A DNA stretch of 64,000 nt. Origin: Ceratodon purpureus. Taxonomy: Eukaryota > Streptophyta > Bryopsida > Pseudoditrichales > Ditrichaceae. This document shows, piece by piece, positions 1 through 12,110 of this stretch (position 1 is its first letter; each line of letters begins with the position of its first letter). A model generated the notes under the pieces. It saw only the letters and a list, made by a program, of their open reading frames with translations, was not told where the DNA came from and made no database searches. The DNA lies in the NCBI GenBank assembly GCA_014871385.1, contig CM026427.1:18138682-18202681 (forward strand), read 5' to 3'. Position numbers and translations under genes: made by a program.

Positions 1-1824
1 GTCCAACCGTTCCTTCTTCTGTACCCGCTTCAGTTTCTTCAACGAGGGGCCTTCTTCCGGAACCTCAGATGCCGACGGTTCACTGGACTTCCGGGATCGT
101 TCTGCTTGAATTGCCGGGGATGGAGATCGTGCCGCCACCGGAACTGCTCTAAGATCCACCTGGAGCGTCTCCGGAGATCCCTGTACCGGCATAAAAACCT
201 CCGGTGGTGGTCTCTGGTCCGGTCCCAAAGGAATGTTTCCGGGGTTGACAGTCTCGACTCCATCCAAATTGGGTAGAGCGTGCAGACTGCTCAAGGTATC
301 CGGGATAGGATCCTCCAGCGGTTGTCCTACCTCCTGTTGGGCTGGCCGGATGGCCGACCGTATCGGAGAGGCTGGAGGTGGCACCGGTGCCGGTTCCCTG
401 GTTGGGGATGGTGGTCAGGGCTCCTCCCGATCTGCCGGGGGTCCTGATGACGGACCGGCCTCTGCGTAACCGAGGACCTCCACCAGGTTCTTCATCTGCA
501 TCCAAGTGTCCTTCATCACCTGCGTCCGATCGTGCATGAACTTTATAATATTCTTCATAGTCGGATCCGGTTGACGGGTCAGGAAGGCTTGGTAAACGGC
601 GCACTGATTGGCCACATCTACCGGAAGAGCTAAGGTGGCCTTGATCTCGACGACCGACCGGATGGCCTCGACTGCCCGGTCACGGGCGTCACTGAAATCC
701 TTCCGGGCATCAAGCACCTCCTGCTCGAGCTTCTGATTCCTCTCCCGGTACTTCGCTAGCCGGTCCATGTGCTTGTCCTGGAGACTGGCCAAGTCCCGGT
801 GCTTGCGAAGAATACTCAGGCAATCCTCCAACCGGTCCGTCTCCGTAATGATCATTACTTCCCTAGCCAACCGGCCCTCCGCCTGCCTAGTCGACTGTAA
901 GAACCGGGCATACGTCGTCGCCTGCTCCGATAGGTTAACTAAGTCCTGGTACGGATCTCCGGTGTGCTCCGGTGGCTCGGTGGGCTGTTGGATCTCCGTG
1001 TTCAGGGTTCGCTTGGCCGGTGTGGGAGTCCGGGGTGATCCGGATGGCTGGCCCTTTTCCGGGCTGGGACGGGGTCTCTTAGCCGGCGTGGGGGAGACCT
1101 CGATAACATCATCATCTTCATCCTGATCGGACACTTCTTCCGGCTCAGCGAACTGCTGATAGCTTAAGAGCTCATCGTACTCCCGGACCTCCTCAGGACC
1201 CAACAGCCCCTTAGTACGGTAGAGGTGAATGAGAAAAGACGGAAGGCAGGTGGCCTGCTTCTTGGTCTTCCGGAGATTGGCTACCTGCCGGTCGATTATC
1301 GTCTTCATCATGACACCCCAGTCTACCGTGAATTCACCGATCATGGCCCCAATGAAAACGGACGCCCACTTGATGGTGATCCGTTTGGGCTTTTCCGGAT
1401 GGAGAATAGGGTTCATAAACCCTACTACTCTCCGGGCCTCCGGATTCACGATGTCATCCAGCTCCCATCCTTCTCTCGGGTCTCCGGACCCCTTGAGATA
1501 CCGGAGCACAAAGTCCCGGGTTTCCCGTGTCGAGACCTCTCCAGAGTTCTTGAAACCGTACGTCTCCCTCCAGAGTTGTGCCGTCCACTTATCCGGCTCT
1601 CCCCTGATGGTTCCTTGATTCTCGGGATTCTTGACGAAGATCTCCTGGGCCGGAAGGGCATGCTTCCAACCCCATGCCTTGTCCAGTAGGACCTCACAAC
1701 TCATAGATTCTAAAGCGGTCCGGAGGAGCTCCCTCTCCCTCTCGTCTGCCGGCATCAACGGCATCACCCGTTGTACCCTGAACGACTGTCCTTCCGCTGC
1801 CGGTTCCTTTCCTTTCCTTCCCAT
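1..1824 (-). pseudogene. Family-G retroelement ORF1-like protein, partial, one in-frame stop
   Basis: The ATG lies at 1824-1822 and the frame is open for 469 codons to a TGA at 415-417. The same frame then stays open to the left edge with similar composition, so one nonsense codon splits a frame of at least 600 codons. Residues about 75-215 hold a block containing GFMNPILHPEKPKRITIKW and FTVDWGVMM. The block is shared with the proteins at 10479-11585 and 36408-37032 and, more weakly, with the N-terminus of the SET protein at 21024-25744. A Pro/Ser/acidic stretch and a Glu/Arg-rich probable coiled coil follow. It starts three bases after an LTR-like promoter, which is the place of a gag gene, but I see no zinc knuckle and do not recognise a named gag family. 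CGA to TGA is the simplest origin of the stop. Confidence 0.6.
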
Positions 1825-1826
1825 GC

Positions 1827-2335
1827 TGCTAAGTCCTCCTTTCCGTCACTCATGTAACACCTGCACGCACGATCCTCACCACAATCTCTCGCCTAACGGA
1901 AACACTTCCGTCTCACCGTCTCTCCCCTACCGTCTAACCCTAACTGCGACCTCCGCCTTAGAACGCAAGAGCCCGGCGTGCCACAAGATGACAAAAAGAA
2001 AGGAGGAGCACGGCGGTTCTTCCTCCTTTTATACCTGCCCTCTCGCCCACCCGTTCGTAGCTCATCATGACGGACGGTCGTAGCCCCTCATCATTGGACG
2101 GTCGCGACCGGCGGCGTTTTAATGGTTGCAGCCATTATCCCCGTGTGCGTTGTACCTCTTGCTGGTTATCCTTAAGTCTGCCGGGTCAGGGCTCTGTCAT
2201 ATGGACTGTACCCGTCTCTCCTCCACGGCAGACGACCGGATCTCACCCGGCTGACCTTCCGGTCTCTTATTTATTCAGCCGACCGGCTTAACCGGTTGTT
2301 ACACCTATCGGCTTAGTACTTCCGTATTTCTAACA
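1827..2335 (-). mobile_element. Putative LTR of family G (copy C)
   Basis: On the minus strand this 509-bp block begins TGTTAG and ends TTAGCA, right before the ORF1 ATG. It carries a TATA-type box (TATAAAA, 2033-2027) and a telomere-like CTAACCCTAAC on the plus strand near 1936. A GCAGCC-containing segment matches the layout of the copies at 11586-12110 and 37033-37566. The block is dense in CCGG. No partner LTR is inside the window, so the ends are inferred from TG..CA and from the better-defined copies. Confidence 0.45.
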
Positions 2336-2676
2336 TTAAAAAGTTAAATTTTTATCATTTTCCTACCGGGATTAGTATTCCGGAGTGTCAACCGTGGAAA
2401 TCACTTTCCACAATTAGTGATACAATGGAAGTGGCGGACATCTCGGGAGCATCAGAAGATACCTAAAATATGAGAAGAAGGATATACATTAACCACTCAA
2501 AGATAAGAAGGAAATAAACCTAAAGTGATATAAGCCTTTAATGTATAAATTAAAATAATCAATTACCTCTGTTTCTGCAGGTGTTGGGACAAGACCACGG
2601 CTCCCCATATTATCCTGAGAGGATTCCTACATGATAAACAACGAAATTACCATCAAAGGCCAGTGTAACACACCTC
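2336..2676. other. No gene seen
   Basis: Mixed-composition spacer between the LTR-like block and the tandem repeat. I see no open frame, RNA or terminal repeat that I can support. Confidence 0.5.
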
Positions 2677-3262
2677 AAAAAAAAAAAGCTTCGGCATGGC
2701 ATCCTCGGCCCTGCTCTCTGCAGCAGGGCCTCCGCACCGCCCCCTCAGTGAAGGCTCCCGACCAAGTGTCGGGGCCGACACTTGAGTGGAGGCTGCCATC
2801 TTTCAAAAAAAAAAAGCTTCGGCATGGCATCCTCGGCCCTGCTCTCTGCAGCAGGGCCTCCGCACCGCCCCCTCAGTGAAGGCTCCCGACCAAGTGTCGG
2901 GGCCGACACTTGAGTGGAGGCTGCCTTCTTTCAAAAAAAAAAAGCTTCGGCATGGCATCCTCGGCCCTGCTCTCGGCAGCAGGGCCTCCGCACCGCCCCC
3001 TCAGTGGAGGCTCCCGACCAAGTGTCGGGGCCGACACTTGAGTGGAGGCTGCCTTCTTCCAAAAAAAAAAAGCTTCGGCATGGCATCATCGGCCCTGCTC
3101 TCGGCAGCAGGGCCTCCGCACCGCCCCTTCAGTGGAGGCTCCCGACCAAGTGTCGGGGCCGACACTTGAGTGGAGGCTGCCTTCTTTCAAAAAAAAAAAG
3201 CTTCGGCATGGCATCCTCGGCCCTGCTCTCGGCAGCAGGGCCTCCGCACCGCCCCCTTAGTG
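2677..3262. repeat. 128-bp tandem repeat, about 4.6 copies
   Basis: The junction of an A11 tract with GCTTCGGCATGG recurs at 2687, 2815, 2943, 3071 and 3199, an exact 128-bp period. Each unit contains two inverted repeats. One is a GCAGCAGGGC / GCCCTGCT pair. The other is CAAGTGTCGG and CCGACACTTG separated by two G. Copies differ by only a few bases, so the array expanded recently. The open frames crossing it on the plus strand are by-products of a period that runs into new frames without stops. Confidence 0.9.
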
Positions 3263-3396
3263 AAACCCAACAACCCACAAAGAGAACCCTAAAACGCACA
3301 AACAACCCAACAACCCAACATCATTGCAACCCAACAAGAAGAACGAAATCCCAACAAATCCCCGCATCGAGACGTCACAGGTGAAGGAGGACTCAC

Positions 3397-4568
3397 CTCG
3401 TTGGCGATGTTGTCGTCGTCTTCCTCCTCGTCCTCACCTTCCTCGTCTTCGCCCTGAGGCTCCTCATCTGCCTCATCATCCTCCTGCTCAACTTCCTGGT
3501 GGTCGTCTTGTTCATCCCGCGGCACCTCCTCTTCAACGGCCCCGATCGCCATCATTACCTCTTCGGCCATCTCCCTTGCAGCTCCCCGACCTCCTGGTTC
3601 CGTCCTCCCTCCACGCCGTCCGCGGCCCCGACCTCCACTGCGACTCCTCCCAACCAGCTTTACTGAGCGTTGTTTCTCATTTCTTTGACCTGCTTCGCGC
3701 CCAACACCACGTCCCACCCCCCTTTGACCCCCCTTTAAATGACCACCACGAGCGGCAAGCTCTCGATCGACGGCCTCCCCTTCTTCCATAATTGCTTGCC
3801 GAGCTCTCGCAGCTCCTCCTCGCCACTCCCCTGATCCTCCTCCTGCTTCTTCTCCACTCACTTCTTCTCTCAATCCTCCACTTTGTTTAGCAAACCTAGA
3901 ACCTCCTCCCTCGGTCCACTTCGTCAAACGAAAAAAGTTATGTTAACTACAGAGGAGAATTCTAAAATTTACTGTATGAAAACTACGTCTATCAATTCGC
4001 ACAACATAGAGAACTACAAATGTCATCGGTTACAACTATAAGTATACTACTTAAGATAATAACAAGAGAAACGAAGCTATCACGTTTAAAATTGAATATT
4101 AAACATGCATCATTAAAAAGTAGGTAAGTAACTTACTTCAGTAGATAGTGGATCCTCTGTGGATCCTACAGCTCTTTCTTCTGGAAGTGACTCGTTCATG
4201 CCAATCGAAGGCTGCGGAGACTGTGGTGTCTCTAAACAATTGAACTCTAAACCTTCCGTCCTCTCATTACTTCTATCGTCCATGTTTACTACACCATAGT
4301 CCTCAACCGTGACATCTAAAACCTCCTCTTTAATTTCCTCTACAGACTCTAGAATGAGATTACGAATGCTACAAAATTTAATTGCTGAAGGTAACCCAGC
4401 TCCTCGAACCTTCAGAGGTGCACTGAAGATGTTGCCTTTCGACTTCTCCTTTCTACGTGATTCTCTCCTCTTCCTCGCTCTCCTATTTGTAAAATTTGTA
4501 CTATATGCTTTTCTTCTAGGTTTAGGAGTGACATAAGTGGAGGGAGCTGACCCTCCACTCTCCTTCAT
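3397..4568 (-). CDS. Hypothetical acidic protein, two exons, 3' end unresolved
   Basis: I do not recognise this gene. Exon 1 runs from ATG 4568 to 4137 and ends at a consensus donor (GAA|GTAAGT). An acceptor after a T-rich tract gives exon 2 from 3918 to 3397 in the same phase, ending at another good donor (GAG|GTGAGT). The product starts with a Lys/Arg-rich segment (residues 15-45) that could be a nuclear localisation signal. It continues into a Gly/Arg-rich stretch and ends in a strongly Glu/Asp-rich tail. The next exon would lie at or beyond the tandem repeat and was not found; unspliced, the frame stops at 3289. It is divergent from the MULE transposase gene at 5172 and could be its accessory gene, which is inference. 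Confidence 0.4.
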
Positions 4569-5171
4569 GTGTCTAACTAACGATAGATCTCTCCTCACAA
4601 TATAGCTCTCCTCCTAACTCTCCTTCTTCTTATATATCCCTAATCTCCAACCCCTCTGGCTCTGCCCTAATAAATTAACTTATATTTAAACTCTGTAAAT
4701 TAATAAAAAACTAAAAATAATTGCATTTTGAATTAAAGATGATGAGATCAATCTATATTGGAAGAGAATAAATCAAGCCCACAAAATATTAAAAGATTTG
4801 AATTACGCACTGGAATACTTGTATTAAATTTGGATGCCACTGACGGCCCACTCTAATCTCACCAAACTTCACATCCGATATAATCGTTGTCTCGATTCAA
4901 ATATTAAATGCGTACTTCTAAAAACTCCTAACCAGTACACTTGGGCCTGCAAAAAGCAACATTCTTATTAGCTAGCGCCGTCTCTCTTAAATCATACATT
5001 CGTTATGTAACAGAATGAATCATTACCTAGTCGTCCACATGGAAATTCCAACTACAATAAATTGATCAATTGCGATGCATTATTCCTCTCACTTTGCTCT
5101 CGCGATACTGCTTCGCTAGTTCACTCACACTTCTCCCTTCTTCCACTCGTACTACTGAGTTGCCTGCGAAC
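4569..5171. other. AT-rich divergent intergenic region
   Basis: Spacer between two divergently oriented genes that probably holds both promoters. No terminal inverted repeat of a MULE was recognised by eye. Confidence 0.4.
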
Positions 5172-8100
5172 ATGGGGATGGTCTGTCTGTACGCCCAAGG
5201 CATGGGCATCCCTCTTAGGTTTCGCGTAGATGACGATGGTCTAGCTACAGTTTCCTCTCTTCGCCTGAGTCTTAGATTCCATTTCCGTGAGGATTCTATC
5301 AGTATAGAGGAGGAGATCTTTGATGACGTTACTGCCGAGGTTACCCACACCCTCGGGCAACCTTCAGTGAGAGATGAGAACAACATGTTGCAGTGGAGAC
5401 TCCTTCCTGGATCCTATAGAGTCTATGGTCTTACTGATTCTCTGATGGCTGCATCCACTGAGATCCTCACCCCCCGTCGCTCTTCTACTTGCACAATTCA
5501 GACTCCCTTACCTCGTGATGTCAAAGTCAAAGTCGAGCCTGGTACCGAGACTTCAGATGTAGAGAAACCTCCTCCGACCGTCATATCTCTCTCTTCTGAT
5601 GACGAAGTCAGTCCCGTCAAGTTGGTGCCTAAGGTCCACGCAGATGCTCCTCCTTCCAATGTGTCTCCTCCATTGTCCCAGGTCACAGTTAGCATTGTTC
5701 CGCTCCTTAAAGAGATTGCTAAGACGCGTGGGTCCAAAAACATTTTGAAGAAGATAGACTATTCCACTATTAGACACGAGAGAGTAGAGTACTTGCCTGC
5801 GAAGTTTGATGGTCCGGTTCTTTTTGAGTTGCCCCCAGCTGCTGCGGGATCCTCTAAGCTCGCCGCCAAGTCAATGCAGGGAATGGACAAACGATACGAC
5901 GGACACTTGTGGACCAAGACCATCACAACAAACATCAAAAACGACTTCGGACTCTCTTTTCGAAGTTCCACCTGCGTTGGATGGCTGCGCTGCATCAACA
6001 AGGAGTGTGACTTCCTTAAGTGTGTTCCCAAGATCTTTGAGGTTAACGAGACTGAGTTCGAAGGCTGTACCCTGCAAGCTTTTGTCATGGACCAGCCTCC
6101 TCCATCTGACTCCACGCTAATGTGCAAGGTATGTAAAGAACCTCCATCATGTGTAGGTACATGCGAGGCTAAGATTTATTACGTTGTGGGCAAACCGAAT
6201 CAGACTAGAGCTTGTATTCACATAGGAACACATGATCATCCAGTGAAAGTTGGAGACTACAGAGACTCTAAAGCAGAGATTAGTAGCTTAATAGAAGAGC
6301 AGGTAGAGATGAACAACAAAGCAACAAAGAGCGCCGTTGTCCTGGAGGCGAGCAAAGTCCTCATCGGGAGCTACCTGCTACAGCCCGAGGATGCACCACC
6401 GAGGAAGCTGACGATGGAGGAGCTCGTTCCTGTTCTGGATCGTTGCAAAGACATGGCGTCACCAAACATCCGCAACAAAGTCGCCACCTTCAAAAAATTC
6501 GTAAGGTACGGAATCATGGACGGTATCACCAAGCTCCGTGGTAACAGTCTCTGGGCGTATGTCCAGGAGAATAGGTTTCCTGGTCAGGGATCTATGCGTG
6601 ACAAAGTCTTCCTTTTCAAGATGTCAGAGGTCGGCCCGGGAAGTGGTGTCGACTTGGTCAGCCGAATGCAAGCTGGTGGCGACTTGGAGAACGCATGGAT
6701 CATGTTCGACCATGTAAAACGCGTCAAAGATTGGTCGACGATGGCGTGCCATGTGTACGACGCCACCTACTGCCGCGTGATGACAATCGCCATTTGCGAC
6801 ATGCAGTCCGAGGACACGGAGGCCCAGCTCGTCTTCTGGAAAAACCTGAACCTGGTTATGGAGATCAATGGCGTTGCAGCGCCGAACTTCAAGGGGTTCA
6901 TGGCGGATAACGCACAGGCGAATTGGAATGCAGTGCGAATCCTTTACGGCAATGGCAACAAAGAGGACCCAATGGAGGACCGGGAGAGGTCGTGCTTGTT
7001 CCACTGGACTCAGAACATGGTGGCGTATACGCAGAAGCACTTCCCCGAAGAACTCTCGGAACAGCACAAAAAGATGTGCACTCAGTACAAGAATGCGACC
7101 AGCATGGCAGAGGCGGAAACTCTGTACCACGCGTTGCGAGCATGGTGGGCATCCACCGGGGTCGTTGGCGAGAGCGGGCTCATCAAACTCGATCAGTGGC
7201 TATCATTCTGGCACCACCGCTTCCGCCAGTGGGGGGGATTCATGACCGAGGTATGATCTCTGCACTCTGTTTTGATGTTTTTGATACTCGTTTCCTAGCC
7301 CTAACCTACAAAACTCTAATCCGTGAATCTAACGGCACCTACTCTCAAATCTGCAGAAATTCACGAAAGAAGAACTCACAGAGATGCCCACCTGTAACCT
7401 CGCCGAAACAGTTCACAACAAGTGGCTCCAAGCTTCAGGAAACAACGGGAACGACCTGTACGTTGCTACCGTGGATGATTTCGTTCGGGCTTTTCTACAG
7501 GTTGTCAACTATTACCAGTTCCTCAAAGGTGACGTCGGCGGAACAGGACCATCCAAGAAGGAACTCAGGCTCCGGATGGCTGAACGCAACGCGAAGAAAT
7601 GGGGAAATCCTACACTGCTCGACAAGCCCATGCTCGATATGCCAGGCGCGGATGAGTTCTGCACCCGTCAGCCTATCATGCCTGGAGCGGAAGTCTTCGG
7701 TTCACAGAAGCGAAAAGCCGACGTCCTTATCGGAGCTGACGAGGAGTCTCATCGCCCGGACAAGACAAACTTCTCACGCCCAAGAGGCCCAAGACGTGCC
7801 GTCAGCGATCGCCCTATGCAGATGCCCGTCATTGTGGAAGACGACTCCGAACACGACACCGAGGTACAATGTACGCAACCTCCTGCCCAGGAAGTTGATT
7901 CCCCTTTACCTTCACCTGTGAACAAGGGCGGCATTTGCCATGTCAACGCGGTTGAAGAAACCAAGGTGGACGTGAAGGAGTGGCACATTTCGAGACTACA
8001 CAAACTTTCTGCGAAGTGCTGCTGGGCCCAAAGAGCTGAAACGAAGAAGAAGTGCACTGAGAGAATCGTCAGAGGGCCCCATTCCACAGCTGCACTGACC

Positions 8101-8850
8101 TACACTGGGCTCTGGACTAACTATCGCAGGAACCTAGTCGAGAAGACAGAGTTCTTCTTCTGCTCCGACGATATTGAGCGCTGCGTGAAAGGCTCTAAGC
8201 GCAAGTGGGTAGCACACTACTCAAAGGACCAGGAATTCCCCTCCATTCCTGAGGTCTGGCCAGTGAAACTAGGTACTAACCTAAAACTGACTGAGATTCT
8301 AGCCCTCGAAGCAGCGGGCTTTCAACTTCCGCCGAAGAAACCGGTCTCCCCAAGACGCCTGTTCTCTTCTGCCCCGCCCCCTGCAAATCTCAGCTCGGTG
8401 CCAGTCCTTGCAGACGCTGACCGCTACCCAGGCAAGAGAGATGGCAAGATGGTGAAGCGCACTGCCACTCGTCCCAATCAAGCGCAGCCACTCTCCATGG
8501 GCTCCTCCGAGTCTCTTAAAGCGCGCCTCCGTTCCGTCACCATGATACCTGAGTCGGGCCACGGTTGCATCATTGGGCTGGATTCGGGCGTCGCTCCACA
8601 CATCACGCGGTACCAGATTACCATCAGTTCTTACCCTGGTTGCACTTGCCCAGCATTAAAGAAGACGATGACTACGTTCCGTGGCAAGACTCTGTTCACG
8701 TATTGTAAGCACCTATACTACATACTCTTGAAGGTCTGCAACCGTGATTCCGAAGCGGAGCTTTTCATCCATGCGCCTACCTTTAGCTTCAACGAGGTCA
8801 AGCTTCTCCTAGAGAGTGGAATCTTGCGTCACCCCTTGGCGAAGAAGTAG
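5172..8850 (+). CDS. MULE-like transposase with SWIM zinc finger
   Basis: Cut-and-paste DNA transposase of the Mutator-like type. Two exons: 5172-7250 and 7357-8850. The 106-bp intron has a GTATG donor and a CTGCAG acceptor, phase 0, giving about 1190 residues. I chose the first in-frame ATG (5172). The N-terminal part holds an unassigned segment, then a Cys-rich region (about 285-385). The transposase core has HVYDATY (about 527), FMADNAQANW (about 577) and CLFHW (about 608), the expected D, D and post-D2 Cys/His positions. Near the C-terminus CTCPALKK ... YCKHL (about 1121-1145) fits the SWIM pattern CxC...CxH. No stop or frameshift is visible, so it may be functional. The element ends were not found. 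Confidence 0.8.
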
Positions 8851-9104
8851 GTAGCCCTCCTACTTTAGAACTGCCATTTCCACAATGGCCATTTGTCACG
8901 TAGTGAATGATTTTAGTAATATACCATATACTAAGTCAGCTATTCAGAAGCTGTATTGACTTTTTCATTATATTAAAGGCTTTGTCGTTCACATTGATTG
9001 CACTCTATTTCAATACAATCTATCTTGAACAAGTGCACTATATACTTCGTATCCCCTGACATGTATCTTTTATTACAGCAAACATATACTTGTTATTAGA
9101 TGTC

Positions 9105-9557
9105 TCAATCTTCAAACCTAACACGTTTAGGGTTGCCCACTACACTATCAGCAGGACTGCCAGCCGCTGACTGTACTACAGGACAAACTACATTCGCATT
9201 CACTTTCGTTCCCACACTTGGAGCGTGTCCTTGGTATGAACGTTTCAGCAATGGCCCACCTCCCCGCCTCCGATTCACTGATTCCCTGGAATAGGTTCCC
9301 CTTGGGATCTTTCCAACCTTCGAGTATGCATGTGGTTGCAAAGGCACATCTGCGTCCTTCTCTAGCATTATGATTTCATCCGAATTTTCTGAACGTGGAG
9401 GGTCAGCTCTTACATCCAGTTGTACGTCGACATCCGTTGTCGAAGGACGCCCTTGGCTGTTGGGCATCACCTCTTCTTCGTCCTCCACCTCAACATATGG
9501 TTGAAATGGACAAACATCGTCAGCAAGTGAAACAACAATATCTCTGACGTCTTCCAT
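9105..9557 (-). CDS. Hypothetical acidic 150-residue protein
   Basis: A clean ATG-to-stop frame, convergent with the transposase gene. The product is acidic at the N-terminus (VEDEEEV) and ends in a basic KRVRFED tail. I recognise no domain. It could be a second gene of the MULE element or a chance frame. Coding support is limited to its length and the absence of a better frame here. Confidence 0.35.
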   Translation of the reverse strand: MEDVRDIVVSLADDVCPFQPYVEVEDEEEVMPNSQGRPSTTDVDVQLDVRADPPRSENSDEIIMLEKDADVPLQPHAYSKVGKIPRGTYSRESVNRRRGGGPLLKRSYQGHAPSVGTKVNANVVCPVVQSAAGSPADSVVGNPKRVRFED

Positions 9558-10478
9558 AGCTGCTGTCTCGCACTACGGAAAAGAGCTTCACATAACACCA
9601 ACACAAAAGAGGCAGAGACATTCCCTACTCTTATCTTAAATAACCCTGAAGAAGATGCTTGGCGCCCTTGAAAATCGGCTATTCATTCATTTAAAAGTTG
9701 TCATCCTCCTAAACCGAATGGAAAAAGATGAAGGTTTAGCAGAGGTCATTTAGCATTTAAATTTTTTTTTTTAAATTGAAGAATGAAAAAAAAAATTTAA
9801 ATTTTTTTTAAAAAAAAAACATTTATATAAATTGAAATTAAAAAGATTAAAGAAAAGAATAGCAATATTTAAAATGAAGGTTGAAAATAATATGAAGAAG
9901 ATTAACAAATTGAATGAGAAAATAAAATGATTGTGAAAATAAAATGAAGGAGAGAATTAAATGAAAGGAGGCTTTTGACCCCTCTAACAAGATAGATAGA
10001 ATAAAGAAAATTTTATAAAAAATACAAGACAATTATTAAAAAAAAATAAAAAAAAAAAAAAAGGACAAAGGCATGTAGACTATGGTGGATGAATTCTAGC
10101 AATGTTAAGAAAATGTAACGAAATTAAATGTTACTTGATCCCTGTTCAGAGGTTCAATACCAATACATTTTAAGTAGTAATTTGCATATAAATTTAAGGA
10201 GATAAGGGGAATTACTGTATGCCTGAACTAGTAAGAAGGAGCTGGAGCATAGTAATTGGTGCACGTTAAAAAATTAATCACCAAGTAAAGAGAAAACAAA
10301 CTACGAATTCAATAAAAATACTGTAATTAGTCCACGGTTATAGGGTCAATAAAATTACTAAAATTAGTAACTTTCCAAAAATATACTAAGAATATTCGAA
10401 TCTTCTAATTTTATAATTTATTTTTAGTAAAAAAATTGCTATTTTAAGGTTCTGTCCCCCATTCTGTGCTCTCCGCTC
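9558..10478. other. AT-rich, low-complexity region without a gene
   Basis: Long A and T tracts and A-rich degenerate repeats (especially 9750-10060), then non-repetitive AT-rich sequence. No supported feature. Confidence 0.6.
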
Positions 10479-11585
10479 TCAAAATCTCCGCTCACCGCTC
10501 TCCGCTCTGCACTCTCCGCTCACATACAAGCTACCCTCCAACTGAAGCTCCAGCTGCTTCTTCTCACTCCGAAGTTTCGGGGCGTCCTTCAACAACTCCA
10601 CCTCTCGGATCACCTCCTCCGGTAAACAGCCTCCAAGGGACGTGCAGACTCTCCGAAACAGCGTCTCGATCCGATTGTAAGAGGCCTGCGCTCGATGAGT
10701 CTCCTCCCGAATCCTCCGGAATAGCTCAGTCGGAAATCCCCTCTCGGCACTGACCTCCCTCCGTTCCGTATCTCCCCGGGCCGTAGAAGGTTCCGCGTGC
10801 TGCGACGCAGCGCGTTCCGATCGTGACCTGGACTGCGCCCTAGTGGTGCCGGGGTTCGGAACGATCGTCGTATCGTCCTCCTGTTCCGTGGACGCTGTAT
10901 CCGAGGTTTCGCCCCGTGGATCGGCTTCCATTCCGGGCGGAATCTCTGAGAAGCTGAGGAAGTTCTTCGCCATCGTATACGTCTCTTCCTCCTTATTGCT
11001 CAGCAACTCATACGTCTTGTAAAGGTGGAAGAGGAAAGGGGAGATCGGGGTCGGCTTCTTTCCGATCGTTGGCACCATCTTCTGCACAACTTCCGCCATG
11101 AGTGCGGCCCAATTCACCGGACGTTCCCCCGTGTACGCTCCGAGGATGGTGTTCCCGACCGTAATGGTGACCTGTTCCGGTTTCAGCGGATACAGGATCG
11201 GAACGAGGAAGGCTAAGACCTGCCTCTGCCTCCTATCCTTGCAGGCATCTATCTCGTACCCATTATTCTTATGGATCTTTCCGTGAAACCTATCCTGCAC
11301 GTATCTATCCATCCGGGTCGCCCAAAGGAGCCCGGTCTGCTCGAAATCGTAAGCTGCCGCCCACTGTTCCGCATTCCACAGCGTGGGCTTGCCTCGGATC
11401 GTATTGTCCCACCTATTGTCCGGTCCTTCCAGGACCTCCCTCACCATCACCTCACTCTTCAGTAACCACGGCCGTGACAACAACCCCTCCCACCTCATCC
11501 GGGTGAGGTCAACGATCAGCTCTTCCATCTCCGATTCCCTCACCGGAGTACCGGGACTAAGGACTCTACACTGCACGTGCGACAT
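10479..11585 (-). CDS. Family-G retroelement ORF1-like protein (copy A)
   Basis: ATG at 11585 directly after the TG..CA LTR copy A; 368 codons, no internal stop. Residues about 30-205 hold the domain shared with 1-1824 and 36408-37032. Its core reads LAFLVPILYPLKPEQVTITV, then a GAYTGERPVNWA segment. After that come an acidic linker, a Ser/Arg-rich stretch and a coiled-coil-prone end. The last codons lie in short CTCCGCTC repeats, so the original C-terminus may be lost. Role unknown. Placement immediately after LTR and primer site suggests a gag-type or leader protein. The closest copy (copy B) keeps the same domain order, with SERA.S.HAEPSTARDD marking the linker. Confidence 0.6.
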   Translation of the reverse strand: MSHVQCRVLSPGTPVRESEMEELIVDLTRMRWEGLLSRPWLLKSEVMVREVLEGPDNRWDNTIRGKPTLWNAEQWAAAYDFEQTGLLWATRMDRYVQDRFHGKIHKNNGYEIDACKDRRQRQVLAFLVPILYPLKPEQVTITVGNTILGAYTGERPVNWAALMAEVVQKMVPTIGKKPTPISPFLFHLYKTYELLSNKEEETYTMAKNFLSFSEIPPGMEADPRGETSDTASTEQEDDTTIVPNPGTTRAQSRSRSERAASQHAEPSTARGDTERREVSAERGFPTELFRRIREETHRAQASYNRIETLFRRVCTSLGGCLPEEVIREVELLKDAPKLRSEKKQLELQLEGSLYVSGECRAESGERRF

Positions 11586-12110
11586 TGCTACGCCTTATTT
11601 CTCTCCCTCTACGATCCGACAGCAAGAAACCCGGCAATTTAACTGCCGGTGAATCGGAAAAGACAAAAACACCTCACCGCTCTTTCACTCTCTACTCCCA
11701 GTCCGCAAAAAGGAACTCCAAACCCTAACACCCTCGCTTATATACCCCAGGCATCATAAACGCTGCGGCGGCCCGTAATTGCAGCCGCCACCGTACCGGG
11801 CTAGACGCCTATCCGAGTCATGATGACTTCCGCGTCGATTCGGATCCTAGACGCGGTTACAGTAACGGTCAGTTCTCGGATCTTTGACCCGTTCCGTGTT
11901 TTCTCTTCCGAGTTTCCGGACTCAAGGTTCCGAGAATACTTCCTGCGTTAACTGTTTTAAGGTTTCTGGAGTATCCGGTTTGTGTTAACTCCTAATACAC
12001 CTAGTGTCTAGCTAGTTTTTACCTAATTAACCGAAAAAAATGAAAAATTAATGGAATACTTACTCCGGATGAGGCTCTTCCGGTTTATTCTGAGTTTCTC
12101 GGATCCCACA
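11586..12110 (-). mobile_element. Family-G LTR copy A
   Basis: Read on the minus strand, the 525-bp block starts TGTGGGATCCGAG at 12110 and ends GTAGCA at 11586. It aligns along its length, at very roughly 80% identity by eye, with 37033-37566. It contains a TATA box (TATATA near 11740) and, 15-25 bp further on, AAACCCTAA (telo-box). The start interrupts the copy B ORF1 reading frame, so this LTR inserted into, or recombined with, copy B. Confidence 0.65.

Noticed and set aside
2631..3384. Overlapping plus-strand frames coding a repeated KKKASAWHPRPCS-type protein
   Set aside because: These follow from the 128-bp tandem repeat, whose period shifts frame each turn; no start context, splice sites or composition support them.
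3324..3791. Pro/Arg-rich 155-residue plus-strand frame
   Set aside because: It is the reverse of the Glu/Asp-rich exon, which has consistent splice sites.
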